The notes beneath the pieces are model-generated. The model worked only from the letters and a program-made list of their open reading frames with translations. It was not told the DNA's origin and did no database searches. A program made the translations under genes and the position numbers. Source: Lojkania enalia (Eukaryota > Ascomycota > Dothideomycetes > Pleosporales). Taken from it: a stretch of 64,000 nucleotides of DNA. This document shows, in pieces, positions 22,944-33,994 of the stretch (positions are counted from its first letter, which is position 1; each line of letters begins with the position of its first letter). The stretch is taken from NCBI GenBank assembly GCA_010094045.1, contig ML986744.1, forward strand, positions 31,147-95,146. Direction: 5' to 3'.

Positions 22944-24489
22944 TCACTCCGAGTCACCGTCTTCCGCCATCTGAATAACTTGTGGATCAAACGCCATGTG
23001 CCCTGGCCTCACCTGTTGCTGCAAAAATCTCGCCGTAAAATTGATATCCTTCCTCGGAGCTCTCTCGCGCGATCCAGATTGCCGATTCCAAGACTGCAAG
23101 TCACTGTACTTGACAGGCCTTCCAAGGCGAGCAGCCGCCTTGACTAAAAAGACGGCAGCATGCTGGATGTGCCTCCGTGTCACCTCGTGCCCATTTCCCG
23201 CCTCCATCAGTATCCGGAGCTTTTCCATCTTAACCACGAGTTGAATACCAAAGTGCGCGTATTGAATCCACAACTTAATGCCGCGAAACAGGGCTTCACC
23301 CGTCTGCTGACCAATTCAGAGTCGGTCCTGCTGGGTAATCCACCAACCGACTCGCGTATTCATGTAGTCTCTCGCCAGCAATCTGTCATTCTGGGCGTAT
23401 ACAGCCGCAATCGCGTCATTCAAAGCGTAAATGACTGGTTGGGGCGTGCGCTCCTGGACAAAGTAGTCTAAGTCCGCAGTCTTCTCGTTTCGTCCTATAC
23501 TTGCTTCATTCCTTGGGTCTTGTGCAGGGCAGTAATCTGTAGAGCCGAAATACTGCCGAAACAGTGAATGATGACTGGATAGGTTATCCTTGGGTCTAAA
23601 CTGAGCTGATAGTCAACCAGAGCAAGTACTGGATACGTGTCAGCTTCCCGCATTCAACCTTAGATGTGCTGGGTATACCCTGTTTCCAAAGTTTCCACGA
23701 AAGGATATTGTCCTCACCAGAGCGTTTGGCAATTTCCAAGGGTCCGCGCTTAGCTAGTGATATTACATCCGTCTTATTGACCTTTACGGTGTCAGCTTTT
23801 TGTTTCGCTGTCAAAGAATCATCGAGCGCATCGGCGAACGACGGGCCCTTCGATGGTGTGGGCAGCGGTTTCTTCGGGCGCATCTGCGTGGGCGTGTTGA
23901 GCTTAATGGTGATTGGAGAGGCCGTGACGCTGTCGCCAGACTTTATTAGAATTGGTTTGACATAACTTGCGATCTGCGCTTTTGCTATAGCAGGAGGTGG
24001 TCATACTGATGAGCTCGCTTGAGTGGAAGAGCTTTTGGCTAGAGTTCCTTGATGCGAAGTTGACGTCGCTTTGCTCGAAAGTGTCGGAGTAGCGTTTGAT
24101 CGACTCGCTTTAGAATGAATGGCTGCTATAGATGTCTTTGTTGAAGAAGCTTTCAATGGGGCAGCTACTGAAGTCGCCTCTACGGAACTAGTAGCAGGTT
24201 TTGTTGCTGTTTTCTTAGTTGAAGAAACCTTTAGAGAGGTTTTCTTTCTAGCCTCCAGCTTTTGTACTTCTTCCGCAGGTGATCTGTTCGAAAGATTAGA
24301 TGCCGGGGTACCAAATGGTATAGGAAGTATTTGAGGACTTGTGCTAATAAGGCTTGCACTTAGCTCCGCTTGAGCTACCTCGTCCCGATCGAGGAGATTT
24401 TTTGGGGAAAGTGTAGAGCCAGGAGGAAGCGCTGCTACAAAATGGGCACCAAGAACTCCGAATCGGAGTGTCCAAGTAAGTAAATACAT
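22944..24489 (-). pseudogene. Secreted Ser/Thr-rich protein gene with two in-frame TGA stops
   Basis: From ATG 24489 the minus strand encodes a likely signal peptide (MYLLTWTLRFGVLGAHFVAA), then a Ser/Thr/Lys/Ala-rich linker. The same frame is cut by TGA at 24001-24003 but continues open through ..MRPKKPLPTPSKGPSFADAL.. A 73-bp intron (23606-23678, donor GTATAC, acceptor ATCAG) joins it in frame to a C-terminal domain (..QFRPKDNLSSHHSLFRQYF.., ..GNGHEVTRRHIQHAAVFLVK..), ending at TGA 22944. A second TGA at 23316-23318 replaces what looks like a Trp (QQDRL*IGQQTG). With one intron the reading is 490 codons plus stop. Both stops are single-transition changes, so I call it a pseudogene. A 33-nt intron removing the first stop is possible but unusually short. 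The family was not recognised. Confidence 0.5.
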
Positions 24490-24739
24490 GTAGGAAGTCT
24501 GTAAAAGATGTAGCCTGCTACGGTATGTTGGAGGGAGTAACGGCCTTTATGATAGAAAGATACAGATGAGGGAAGAAAGATATAGGCAATTTGAATACAT
24601 AGAAAGAGTACATGGCGCTGGTATATATATTCAGATATGGAGGCTCCAGAGGAGGTATTGTGGACACTTCTTCAGAATCGCAGTTCTTGATTCTCCTTCC
24701 ACTCCAGTGATGTATGGAAGTAGCACTTCTATTCCTCTT

Positions 24740-25265
24740 ATCACACTGCTCTACTACGCCGCCTACAGGTGAGCTCCTACACAATCTATGCTCCATTCTT
24801 CCACCTGTACTCGGCAATCAAGAACAGCGCCCCACAATCACTCCAGAGACAGACGAAATTAACTCTTCCCACCTCTTATCTGACCTAGTATTCTGCTATG
24901 CGGCCGACACTTATACATTCCACTTCCCTCGTCTATATTCGCATACTTTTCCACGTGTACCAAACAACTAAACTCAATACATTTATCTCCTCTACTAACG
25001 TACAAGGCTCACCCTCTTCCTATCCTCCAGCACACTGTTGGACTTCGCCGCCGGAGCTCCTCTATCAATCCTCATCTACGCTCTCCATTTCTACGTGTCC
25101 TCGATAACTACTATGATGAGGAATAACACCCTTATCGACCCCAATAACGTACAAAAATCTTAGCCCCTTCCTCTTACCAAGCCCCTGCTTTACTACGCCG
25201 CCAACGTTCATGTACTTCTAGGGCACTCCCAGATGCTGTACTTGGACGTGTCCTCTCTAACCGAA
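24740..25265 (+). repeat. Degenerate ~147-bp tandem repeat, about 4 units
   Basis: A recurring core (CTACTACGCCGCC-like) occurs at about 24751, 24897, 25041 and 25191, spacing 146, 144 and 150 bp. A second recurring landmark near each unit's end (CACGTGTACC / TACGTGTCCTC / GACGTGTCCTC) occurs at about 24819, 24953, 25093 and 25246. Units are well diverged. No credible protein spans them. Confidence 0.6.
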
Positions 25266-27851
25266 AAAACACGCTATTCAGTCCACCGACGCATAGCTGC
25301 CACACACGCCACCAAGCGGCGTAGAAAGAAAGTCTGAAACGGGGGCGGATTCAAAGCAACCGTCAAGCGTGGCGTAGAAACTCGCCATATGGTTCCAATA
25401 GACACCTCAGCTAGTATCTATTCAATGATAGTAATTTAGAAACACAAGATCCATTATAAAACCTCGGTTATTGTCTCGCAATCTATCTCTTCAACTTGCA
25501 ATGCTTAAGCTAACTAACTTAGGCTTCGTGCGGAACCGCGACATCTCACCACTGTTAGGATTTACGACCCTATCTGAATACTACTGCCTCGTCGTAATTA
25601 TAGAGGAGGCTAATCCATCTAAGAAACATATTGGGGAATTGTGAATACGGAAGTAGGCATGGATCTACCGTGCTGCGCTGGAGAGTGTAGGTAGAAAAGG
25701 GCTGGTGAGGGTTGAGAGGTTTAGAGTAAAATAAAACCGGGACGTCGGAAGCTTCTTATAGCTGACGGTAGTTATGTAATGACTTTGGATTGGTCGCGGA
25801 AGTAAGAATCTCTGGTTCTAAGAATTGCTGGCTTAGAGGCCTCTATTTTCGGCGTTAAAAACCTCTAGATATGAAGGTGTGGTGAACAAAAAGGCCGACC
25901 TTCTTGCTGCTAAAGCATGAAGGCTTATATAGGTGATAATTCCGGCTGACAGAAGGCACCTAAGCTAACCTAATATCGTTTATAGGGAAATCGTCTTAGA
26001 AGCCCGTTTAGGTGGTAGCGCACAGAAGGCTAGAGCTTACTAGCCACAGGTGTAGCTTGTCAGCATCCGTGGCTTCTATTATACTGTGATTATTACGTGA
26101 GTATGCGAACCGTATCTCGGATCGACTGGGGTCATCTCGCTTAGATTGGCAGGTACTGAACAGCGTGGCGAGATTACATGAATCATTCTTCCGCAATTGC
26201 TATAGGGCTGATGATGACTTATTAGCATCCTATCTAGGTTAGAAGGTCCCGATACTGCATTATTATGACTTTAGGAGCGGTGCAGACTTGTTACCAGAGC
26301 TGTAGTGGAAGAGTCCTGCTGCGCTGTAAAAGAAGGCCCTCACTTCGAAGGCGCGAAGGCGACGATATGGTTGGTAATTTTCCTAAAAGCGACGCTGGGG
26401 AGTTCGAGGAAGACCTCTTGCATCTACCCTTAACAATGTAGCATATGCATCTAAATGTAGATAAAGGTTTACGACTTTGAAGTGTAAGTATCTTTGATTT
26501 TCTCGCTACGGAGTACTTCTCGCTACGTGGTGGGGGATCTTATATCATCTAGAGACTGATTGTCAAATCTTATCAAACGTGTACAAGAGAAACCCCACTA
26601 CAGCCAGTGCTTTTGAGGTCCTTTCGATCTTCCTCTAGGCCTTGCCATCTCTATCAATGACTCTCTCGAAGCTCCTCCTTCTAACAAGGTCGATACCGTA
26701 TAAATGATGAAACTGTAAGTTGCTAGTCAGTTCTGTAAATTCATCGACGTTATTTAAACTCGTATGAGAAGAGAGATGTTTGATTATAGTTTCGATTTGA
26801 TTCCAGAGCTCTTTAAAGGGATCGATTCCTTGTATTTGCTTCTTAGTATCTTTTATGACCAATGACTATGGGATTTCGCATTTATGATTAATGAATGCAT
26901 GTAGCTCGATGTTCTGCAATATTTTCCAACTTCACATGAAGTTTCCGGGTTTTCTAACCTTGACGTAGAAGTCTCGAGTCTCTATTGAGAACCTTTGATT
27001 TTAGTAACTCCGAGGGGAAGTTCATAGCAAAAGACAATTTTTTAAGCTACGATATGCCTTCTAATATTACTGCATGTTTTATTTATTTATTTATAATTTT
27101 TTTATTTTTTTTTTTTTCTTGGGAGAGGAGCCGACTTGAATAGTGCTAATCAAGAACCGTTACATCTGTCTTAAAATGTACACATTGAGAACGGGAACTT
27201 TTCAGCATCAACTACAGAACGCTGATTCCGCTACTACAATGATCTGACCTTTCTAGAAATGATACGGGAAATATATTATGGAAATGGTTCTAGTTATAAA
27301 GCTTTATTAATGAAGGTGTGTTGCGGAAGTCAAATACTTTCCTGAGCGATCCTGTAAACAAGAGATTTGAGAAACCACGGAAGCATAAAAAATACAAGAT
27401 ACTATTTTAGAGGAATAGGGGATAAAATATACTCACCCGGGTGTCAGAATATCCGTATTAATATCACGCGCTATAGATATGAGGTGCTATATTGCTAGGC
27501 CCGTGGATGTGATATAGCATATCGATTCTAGGAGGAAAGGTTAAATATTTTTTGACCAGGCATTTGGGATTCTGTATATTGGAACATGTGAAAAAAAAAA
27601 AAAAAAAAAAAATTTTTTTAATTAGCTAGAATCGTAGTAGGGGCTTCTTTTTTATTGTTTGGTATCCATATTTTGTAGCAAGGCAATGGTAGCTTCGTAG
27701 CTTCTGCTAGGGTGACAAAAAACATTTGCAAGCATTTACGTTCCTGGCAGGCTCGAGTTACCAACCTCCGATTCCTTCGGAGGGTGGTACAACCTGAAGT
27801 AACGTGGAACCCACTTCAGGGCGATTCAAATAGATACTGGACAACATGATC
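25266..27851. other. Gene-poor stretch
   Basis: No convincing gene. Short open frames (for example 26635-26862 on the minus strand, 75 aa) have no recognisable domain. A fragment near 25865-25910 reads EGVVNKKADLLAAKA, faintly like a LINE RNase H, too short to claim. T- and A-rich tracts occur near 27080-27120 and 27590-27617. Confidence 0.5.
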
Positions 27852-28486
27852 TCAGCCTGCTGGGGTTCCACATGCAGCCTCGAGCCTCTTCAAAGTGGCG
27901 AGAAGCTCGTCAGTGATGTCTTCCCCGCTGCGTGCGGACTTGGCCAGCTGACCATAGCGGAGATCACTGAGGTCGCCAATGGCCGTCTTCAAATCCTCCA
28001 CCGTCTTTTCGATGTCGGCCTCTATAGTAGCAATCTGTGCCTGAATACTCACGCAGGCGTCTTCCATACTTGAACGGACAGTCTGGAGCGTATGCGGCTT
28101 GCCCCGTGGACCATGGCCTGAAAGCTGTGCGTTTATTAGCAAGCTACTCTGGGTCGTTCGTGTTGGGAGATACCTGCCTCTACCTCCATGGCCAGAGCGA
28201 CGGGATCCAGACCAGCGACAAATGCGTGGTCCTCTACCTGCCTGTTCTTGCGATACTCGCGTCGCAGCTGCTTGGATGCCCTCACTTCGTTCTCAATGTT
28301 TTGACGCACATTTTCGATATTACGCCTCCGGATATGACGCAGTTCATTGTATAGCTCCGCAATGGCCGGGCTCGAGCGGTGGGCAGCGGGGAAGATGCGA
28401 ACGAACTCCTCCTGCGTTAGGACATTGGGGAACGGCGCGGGGGACAGCAGGAAGTTGGCGAGGAGGACGCGTTCTTCGGAGGCCAT
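27852..28486 (-). CDS. cnl2: Kinetochore protein Cnl2/NKP2 family
   Basis: Two exons on the minus strand (28174-28486 and 27852-28117) give 192 aa. The 56-bp intron has donor GTATCT, branch GCTAATAAAC and acceptor TTTCAG, and the codons join in frame. The start MASEERVLLANFLLSPAPFP, followed by F..IFP..H...P.I.ELY.ELR..R....ENVR.NI..EV, matches my knowledge of the Cnl2/NKP2 family, an inner-kinetochore (CCAN/Mis6-Sim4/Ctf19) component. The C-terminal half is predicted helical and coiled-coil-like (IATIEADIEKTVEDLKTAIG). An upstream in-frame ATG exists, but 28486 gives the conserved start. It is divergent from eaf3, sharing about 400 bp of promoter. Confidence 0.8.
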
Positions 28487-28888
28487 GAATGTGCTCCTGT
28501 CACTGCATGGTGCGCAGCGAGTAGATGGATATTGGAAAACCAAACGGAGGCGGGGATGGAGATGGAGACGATAGACGGCCGGGGAGCGCGTCGCGTTGAG
28601 GCCCGTGCGACGAAAACCCGTGAGTTAGCATCGCATTTGGCAAACACTTATGGACCGCGCTCTACACCCCGCTCGGAGCTTGCCCATCAATTCCGTTGCA
28701 TATATAGGACAAACAGCGCTATTGCTTGATCATAAGTGCTTACGTCGTCGCCGGCTGAGGGCTTGCACGGTTTGTATACATTGGACGTGGCTGCTTGCCC
28801 CTGTTACCTGATTGCGGCGCCAGCTGTCTTCCTCGACTCCTTCCTCTGCGTCTTCTACTCGTTCGCCCGTCCATTTTCCGTTTGCATC
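28487..28888. promoter_or_regulatory. Shared divergent promoter, cnl2/eaf3
   Basis: 402 bp between the two start codons, so it must serve both genes. No specific operator was recognised. Confidence 0.5.
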
Positions 28889-30202
28889 ATGGCGCCCACT
28901 TCCGTTCCAGAGCCTCAGTTCAAAAAGGACGAGAAGTCTTTGTGTTTCCATCATGAACTGCTCTACGAAGCCAAGATCCTCGAGGTGCAGCCCGTCGACG
29001 GTGACGATAAGAGGAGCGGCTTCCAGTACAAGGTCCACTATAAGGGCTGGAAGAACACGTGAGTTGCAATCACTTTGCTGTCCACCTGCACGCACTTCTT
29101 ATCCGAGCCAAACTTCCACCGCCAACTTTCACGTGGTCACTCCTGTCCTCCCCAACACCTCACTTCAACTCCACAACCCCCTTCCACAAGCTCCAGCCCT
29201 TCCCTTCTCCTCCAGCGTTCCGACTCACAAATGCCACTTGCACGTATTGTACTCGTCGCTAACTGAATATCAGCTGGGACGACTGGGTCCCTGAGGATCG
29301 CCTTCGCAAATTGACTCCAGAAAACCGAGAGCTGTCAAATAACCTCCGGCACGAGATGCTTACAGCCCAGCGTGCCGCTAAAGCTGCTCCGGCTCCAAGC
29401 AAGAAGAAAGTTCAGGGGTCAACTCGGGGCAGCGAAGAGCGCCAGACCTCCGTTGCCGCTGCCGGATCGCGTGGCCAGAAAAGGCTCAGGGATCAGGACC
29501 TTGAAAAGGTATGCGTCTCTCGCTCCTTATGTATTTATCTTCTGGTCGTGTGCCTCACTACTTACCGCTCTATAGGAGGAGATGTTCCATACCCGCCGTG
29601 CCGTTAGGATCTACGTGCCTGATAGGCTCAAGAGTCTGCTAGTTGACGATTGGGAAAACATCACGAAGAACCTCCAACTGGTTCAGCTGCCATCTAAGAA
29701 ACCAACGGGCATTATCCTAGATGAGTACCTTGCATCACGGAAGCGTCGTCCAGGCAGTGCTGAATCAGACATTCTTGAGGAGGTTGTTCAAGGTCTCAAG
29801 GAGTATTTCAACAAGAGCTTGGGACGTCTCCTTCTCTACCGCTTCGAACGTGAACAGTTTCTCGACATCTATAACCGAATGGAATCTGGAACCGATGATC
29901 TAGCCGGCAAGTCTCCAGCGGACATTTACGGTGGCGAACATCTTCTCCGGCTTTTCGGTATGTAACTTCAACTAATGAGAACTAAGGGGTTTCATTTCAA
30001 AAGCGACTAATTCTATGTAGTTTCTATGCCAGAGTTGATTGCCCAGACCAACATGGATGCTCAGTCGGTCAACCGCCTGCGAGAAGAGTTGACTAGTATC
30101 CTCACCTGGCTTTCTAAAGAGCCCCAGGTCAACGCATACTTTGCTTCTACCTACGAGAGCCCCGGACAGGCATATATCGATAAGGTCAAGTCCTCTGTTT
30201 AG
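28889..30202 (+). CDS. eaf3: Eaf3/MRG15 chromodomain and MRG protein
   Basis: Four exons (28889-29058, 29274-29508, 29576-29957, 30021-30202) encode 322 aa. Introns are 215, 67 and 63 bp with GT..AG ends, and all joins keep frame. The N-terminal chromo barrel/chromodomain contains [33 protein letters not shown], followed by a basic linker (KKKVQGSTRGS..RGQKRLRD). The MRG domain starts at VRIYVPDRLKSLLVDDWENI and runs to the C terminus (..VNAYFASTYESPGQAYI). In this family Eaf3 reads methylated H3K36 within the NuA4 acetyltransferase and Rpd3S deacetylase complexes in the nucleus. Length and domain order are typical. Start ATG 28889 (MAPTSVPEPQFKK) was chosen over upstream in-frame sequence without family resemblance. 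Confidence 0.93.
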
Positions 30203-30455
30203 GCAATGCGGTCCGTGCCTTGCCACAGTTCCTCTTCTGGACTCTATCTTTTTGTCTGTCTCTACAGGAATTTCTTGGTCTTAGCTCAATCGTTGTCGCT
30301 AGGCGCTGTGGAGTTCCAATAGGCAGTATGTTTATTTACCTGGGGCGGGTCTTTTTCGATCGGCTTTGCACCGATGGTCTTAACAGCATTACCACAGCGA
30401 GGGCTTATTCAAAGGAGGACACGGATATAGTGTAGTGGATATATCAGTGTTTCGA

Positions 30456-31229
30456 TCATTCTATATCGTGCCTATGTTCATTGCTCACATGTGATGCTTG
30501 TTCAATGCTATCCTCAAAGACTCGGATTGCCCAACGCAAGCATTTGGTCATGCTCTCTTCTGCGTCGCGTGGCATCCCATGTATATCGATCTCACGACAG
30601 AGGCGTTCATTCAATCCACCCTCAACATCGCCGCCATCGAAGAGGAAAGCGTGATCCTTGATATAATTTGGCCAAACAATGCGGTCCACATATCCCGGCG
30701 GATCCTCCCAGAAGCCCTCCAAAGTCACGTATCCGCTTCGGGCCTCTCGCCTCCTCTTTGCCGTCTCATACGAAGTGCGGAGGAAGAGCCTCAGATCAAA
30801 CAATTGCCTGATGTCAGCCATATCCTCAGAGAATAATAGAAAGCCGTCTACAATGGCGATAGGTACATTCCACTTGGTCTTTTGGACTAGCTCACCTACG
30901 CGATGCTTCAATTCTTCGATGACTGCGGGCTCGACTCCATGTTCTCCAACCGAATTCTGGTCCTCTTTCGAGACTAGGCTCGGAGGAGATTGCCCGTGGG
31001 ATTTGATGTGGGAAAGTGCAGCGCGGAGATCGGGTAGGTTTAACGAGTCTATGCAGTCCCAGTCTTGAATCCCGTCTTTTATGGGGATCTCAGCGTCAGT
31101 GAGATAGAAGTCGTCTAGATGAAGGATGAAGGTAGAGGGGAAGATGTCGCGGAGGAGGCGCGAGAGTGTCGTTTTGCCCGAGGACGAGGGCCCGGATATG
31201 CCCACTAGTAGGACTGGACGCGACGACAT
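30456..31229 (-). CDS. nrk1: Nicotinamide riboside kinase (NRK1-like)
   Basis: A single-exon 257-aa protein. The P-loop GISGPSSSGKTTLSRLL lies at the N terminus, followed by LDDFYLTD, the substrate-binding WDCIDSLNLPDL region, the IVDGFLLF strand, and the basic lid RTSYETAKRRREARSGYVTLEGFW. These fit the NRK family of uridine-kinase-like P-loop kinases, which phosphorylate nicotinamide riboside to NMN for NAD salvage. ATG 31229 (MSSRPVLLVGISG) was chosen because it places the P-loop near residue 10. The frame is open further upstream but without family sequence. It is convergent with eaf3 (253 bp apart) and divergent from the ARMH3-like gene. Confidence 0.9.
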   Translation of the reverse strand: MSSRPVLLVGISGPSSSGKTTLSRLLRDIFPSTFILHLDDFYLTDAEIPIKDGIQDWDCIDSLNLPDLRAALSHIKSHGQSPPSLVSKEDQNSVGEHGVEPAVIEELKHRVGELVQKTKWNVPIAIVDGFLLFSEDMADIRQLFDLRLFLRTSYETAKRRREARSGYVTLEGFWEDPPGYVDRIVWPNYIKDHAFLFDGGDVEGGLNERLCREIDIHGMPRDAEESMTKCLRWAIRVFEDSIEQASHVSNEHRHDIE

Positions 31230-31477
31230 GGTCTTTTGGCAGGATAACGGTTGCCCAAGCCGTCCAGGGAGATGCTTTCCCGCTGGCACGTGAGGTGGTG
31301 ATGCGTTCGGGTCCTTATCACGGCCCCTGGGAAAGCCTTGTGCGTCGCGCGGCCCGGGCGAGAATTTCGCGCGCACATGGAGGCCTTGAGCACAATGTCT
31401 TCACAGTATACCGGCATACAAGATTCGCAACCCAGACTGGAGCATTTGCTGTCCACCTGCTGTTGACTAGAGCAAAA
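31230..31477. promoter_or_regulatory. Shared divergent promoter, nrk1/ARMH3-like gene
   Basis: 248 bp between opposed start codons. No named element was seen. Confidence 0.45.
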
Positions 31478-33648
31478 ATGGAGCCCTCGCCCCTCACGCA
31501 GGTCTCGCGGCCGGACTCGTTCCAGCCCAAGATTGTGCGTCTCTACGAGACGCTGTTCAGGGTTTGTTGCTCCACCAAGACTCGCAACTCGCTGCGCTCT
31601 CCGGGCTGAGACTGGCTACAGGACGACGGCGGCGACGACGACGACGACGAAATCGACCTGTCCGAGGGCTTCTGGGAAGAGTTCTTCTTGCTGCGACCGG
31701 ACCTCGCGGGCTTGAGGCGCATCCTGGCCGCCCTGGGCCCCGACAACATACTCCATTCGCAGGCGCATACGCAGCAGCTTTTTGGTCATGCTATCCAACG
31801 AGTGCGGCAGGCTAGGGCTCCTGCTGACGAAGTCGCGCTCGAGGTAAGCCAACCCGGAGGCGCCGTTGCTTCTTCGCTGGCTCACGAGCCAGACCTTGAC
31901 TATCTTCCTAGACGGTGCCCTGAGCAAGCGGTACACAAACCCCAGCTCCGACATTCTCTCTGTCCTTGCAGGCCTACATGATGCCGACGCTGTGCTCTCT
32001 GACTTTGTGGCCGCCCTCGATACCACCATCCGTAGTGGCCGGGACCTGGCCCTGCGGCTTAAGGCTGTTCGCGCCGCCCTCTCCATAACTGCAGCCGCCT
32101 TCCATACCGGATTGCCGACGTACTTCACCCACCGCGATCTCTTCCCCTCCCTAATGAAGTACATCCAAGACTGTGACGACAGCACACACATTCTGCCGGC
32201 TTTCTATTTGCTGGGCCTTTTGGTGAACTACAACAAATTTGAGTTCCAGAATCCATACAGGCTGCGTCTCGATGACTTCGTAAACGATGGCATAATACAA
32301 AAGATGATTGTATGCTTCGGAGAAACATGCGCGACGCTAAGGAATGCGTATGTAGCAGTCCAGGACGACCAGCCCGAAGGCTGGACCTTAGGTTCAACAC
32401 TGAACTACATTGGTTTGGGCGCCCTTGCCCCTGGCTCCAGACCAACAACTCCAGTGCCTGCGGCAGACGAGACTAAATCGTTGTTCGCTGCCCTGTAAGA
32501 TCTTTGGACCCTACGTAATCGTCCAATCGTTGCTTACCAATTTGCAGGCCTGGTCCAGAGATCGGAGTCCTTCTTGCAACCTACGATTTTGCGAATGCTA
32601 ACAAACTATTCTGCTTCAATCTCGTGACATTGAGCCCTCCAAAGAAGGGTGACCCTTCGCCACTGAGCGAATTTCTCTCACTTACCTCGTACCTATTCCA
32701 ACATGCCCATCGGTCGTACAGGTCGTCATTGTATACACATCTCAGCCTCTTTGTAGTACAGATCCTTGTAGAAGACCAAATTTTGGTGAAGCGGCTCTGC
32801 AGCGATGAAAGCAAAGTTTCCGTGCGACTCTGCCGCCAAAGACAGCCGTATTTGCCTCTTGTAAAAGGGGATCGAGTGGTAGTTTCGATCATACTTGATA
32901 TCATGATAGATGGTGTCAACCATAACTTGCGGAGAAGATTGGACGTGGATTTCTACATGTGAGTGAAAACATTTGTAGTTTTCGGTTAAAGCTGAACTCG
33001 CCATAGTCTCTGCCTTGGTGTCTTGTTGCGATTGCTGTCATATTTGAGTAGAGCAAAGACCCGCATCAGTAAGTGAAAGACTCTAAACGTGAACCAAGGT
33101 GCAAAATGCTGACAATGGAAGCTTACCACTGGTCGGAACTGTGGAGGACATTGCTCTCATTTGTGCGGTTCCTATCAACGTATACAAACGACATCAGATC
33201 CATCCACCGATCGCCTGAAATGGTCGACCATTTGGTAAATTTGCTAGCCTTTGCGCTATCCAGTGGTGAAAACTTCCTTCCTGATCCTGCATCGTACGAC
33301 GACTTGTTCTACAAGCTCGTTGAATCCGGAGACACACTCACCAAGTTTCGAGATTCATTTGGTTTGGCTGGTCGCATCGAGGTAAATTCCATCCAAACGT
33401 TGATAAACGTTTCGTCACACTATAATTCACTTCTGGAAGGGAGCGACAAGGGAAAGACAAGGAGTAAGAATCTTAGTCCGCGCGAAGTGAGTAATGTCAT
33501 CAAGCAAGGCTATGACACACTCTCTATCGAGCCCGGTGACGGACTGGATCGTTGGGAAAAGTTCCGTGAGGCGAATTTGAAAACACCGTTGAAGAAAGTC
33601 GCGAGAGCTGCGATTGACGATGCAAAATTCCTACTAGAAGAAAAATGA
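31478..33648 (+). CDS. ARMH3/DUF1741 armadillo-like helical protein
   Basis: Six exons (31478-31561, 31622-31843, 31893-32494, 32548-32958, 33007-33068, 33122-33648) give 635 aa. All phases are consistent and introns are 48-60 bp. The N terminus PKIVRLYETLFR, then an acidic stretch (DDGGDDDDDE) and EGFWEEFFLLRPDLAGLRRIL, precedes helical repeats. The last part includes LVKGDRVVVSIILDIMIDGVNHNLRRRLD. This matches the fungal DUF1741 family, homologous to human ARMH3 (C10orf76), which in animals works with PI4KB/GBF1 at the Golgi. The fungal role is inferred only. The last intron (33069-33121), using branch CTGAC and acceptor GGAAG, is the least certain join. Confidence 0.82.
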
Positions 33649-33994
33649 CTACCTAGCGATAATATGTTCCGGGCTGCTTGCTATCGTGATCCTAGAACGA
33701 GAGTTCTGATCTTCGCACGAACCAATTGCAAACCTGGGACCCTTCATACAAAGATTGCCTCGTACCAATATAATGTTGAGCCCACATTGTTGGTTGAATG
33801 CTGAGTGGGGCCAGCTTCTTTCATACTTCGATGGCGCGATCGACCAGCCAGTATTAGCAGGAGTCAATGAAATATTAAAATCCCTCCCAACATTCTTTCT
33901 CCACACAGCACGTTACCACCGCTCTAATGCTGTTTATATTCTAATATGGAGCTCATACATTATTCACTTCTCTCGTACTCTTTCTTGCTTGTCA

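Noticed and set aside
25865..25910. LINE RNase H remnant (EGVVNKKADLLAAKA)
   Set aside because: Only about 15 residues resemble the motif and the surrounding frame is not coherent. Not enough to call a LINE.
27590..27617. A/T homopolymer as a retroposon poly-A tail
   Set aside because: No coding relic or target duplication beside it. Simple low-complexity sequence.
31616..32191. 191-aa minus-strand open frame
   Set aside because: It is the antisense shadow of the ARMH3-like exons and the codon pattern belongs to the + strand gene.
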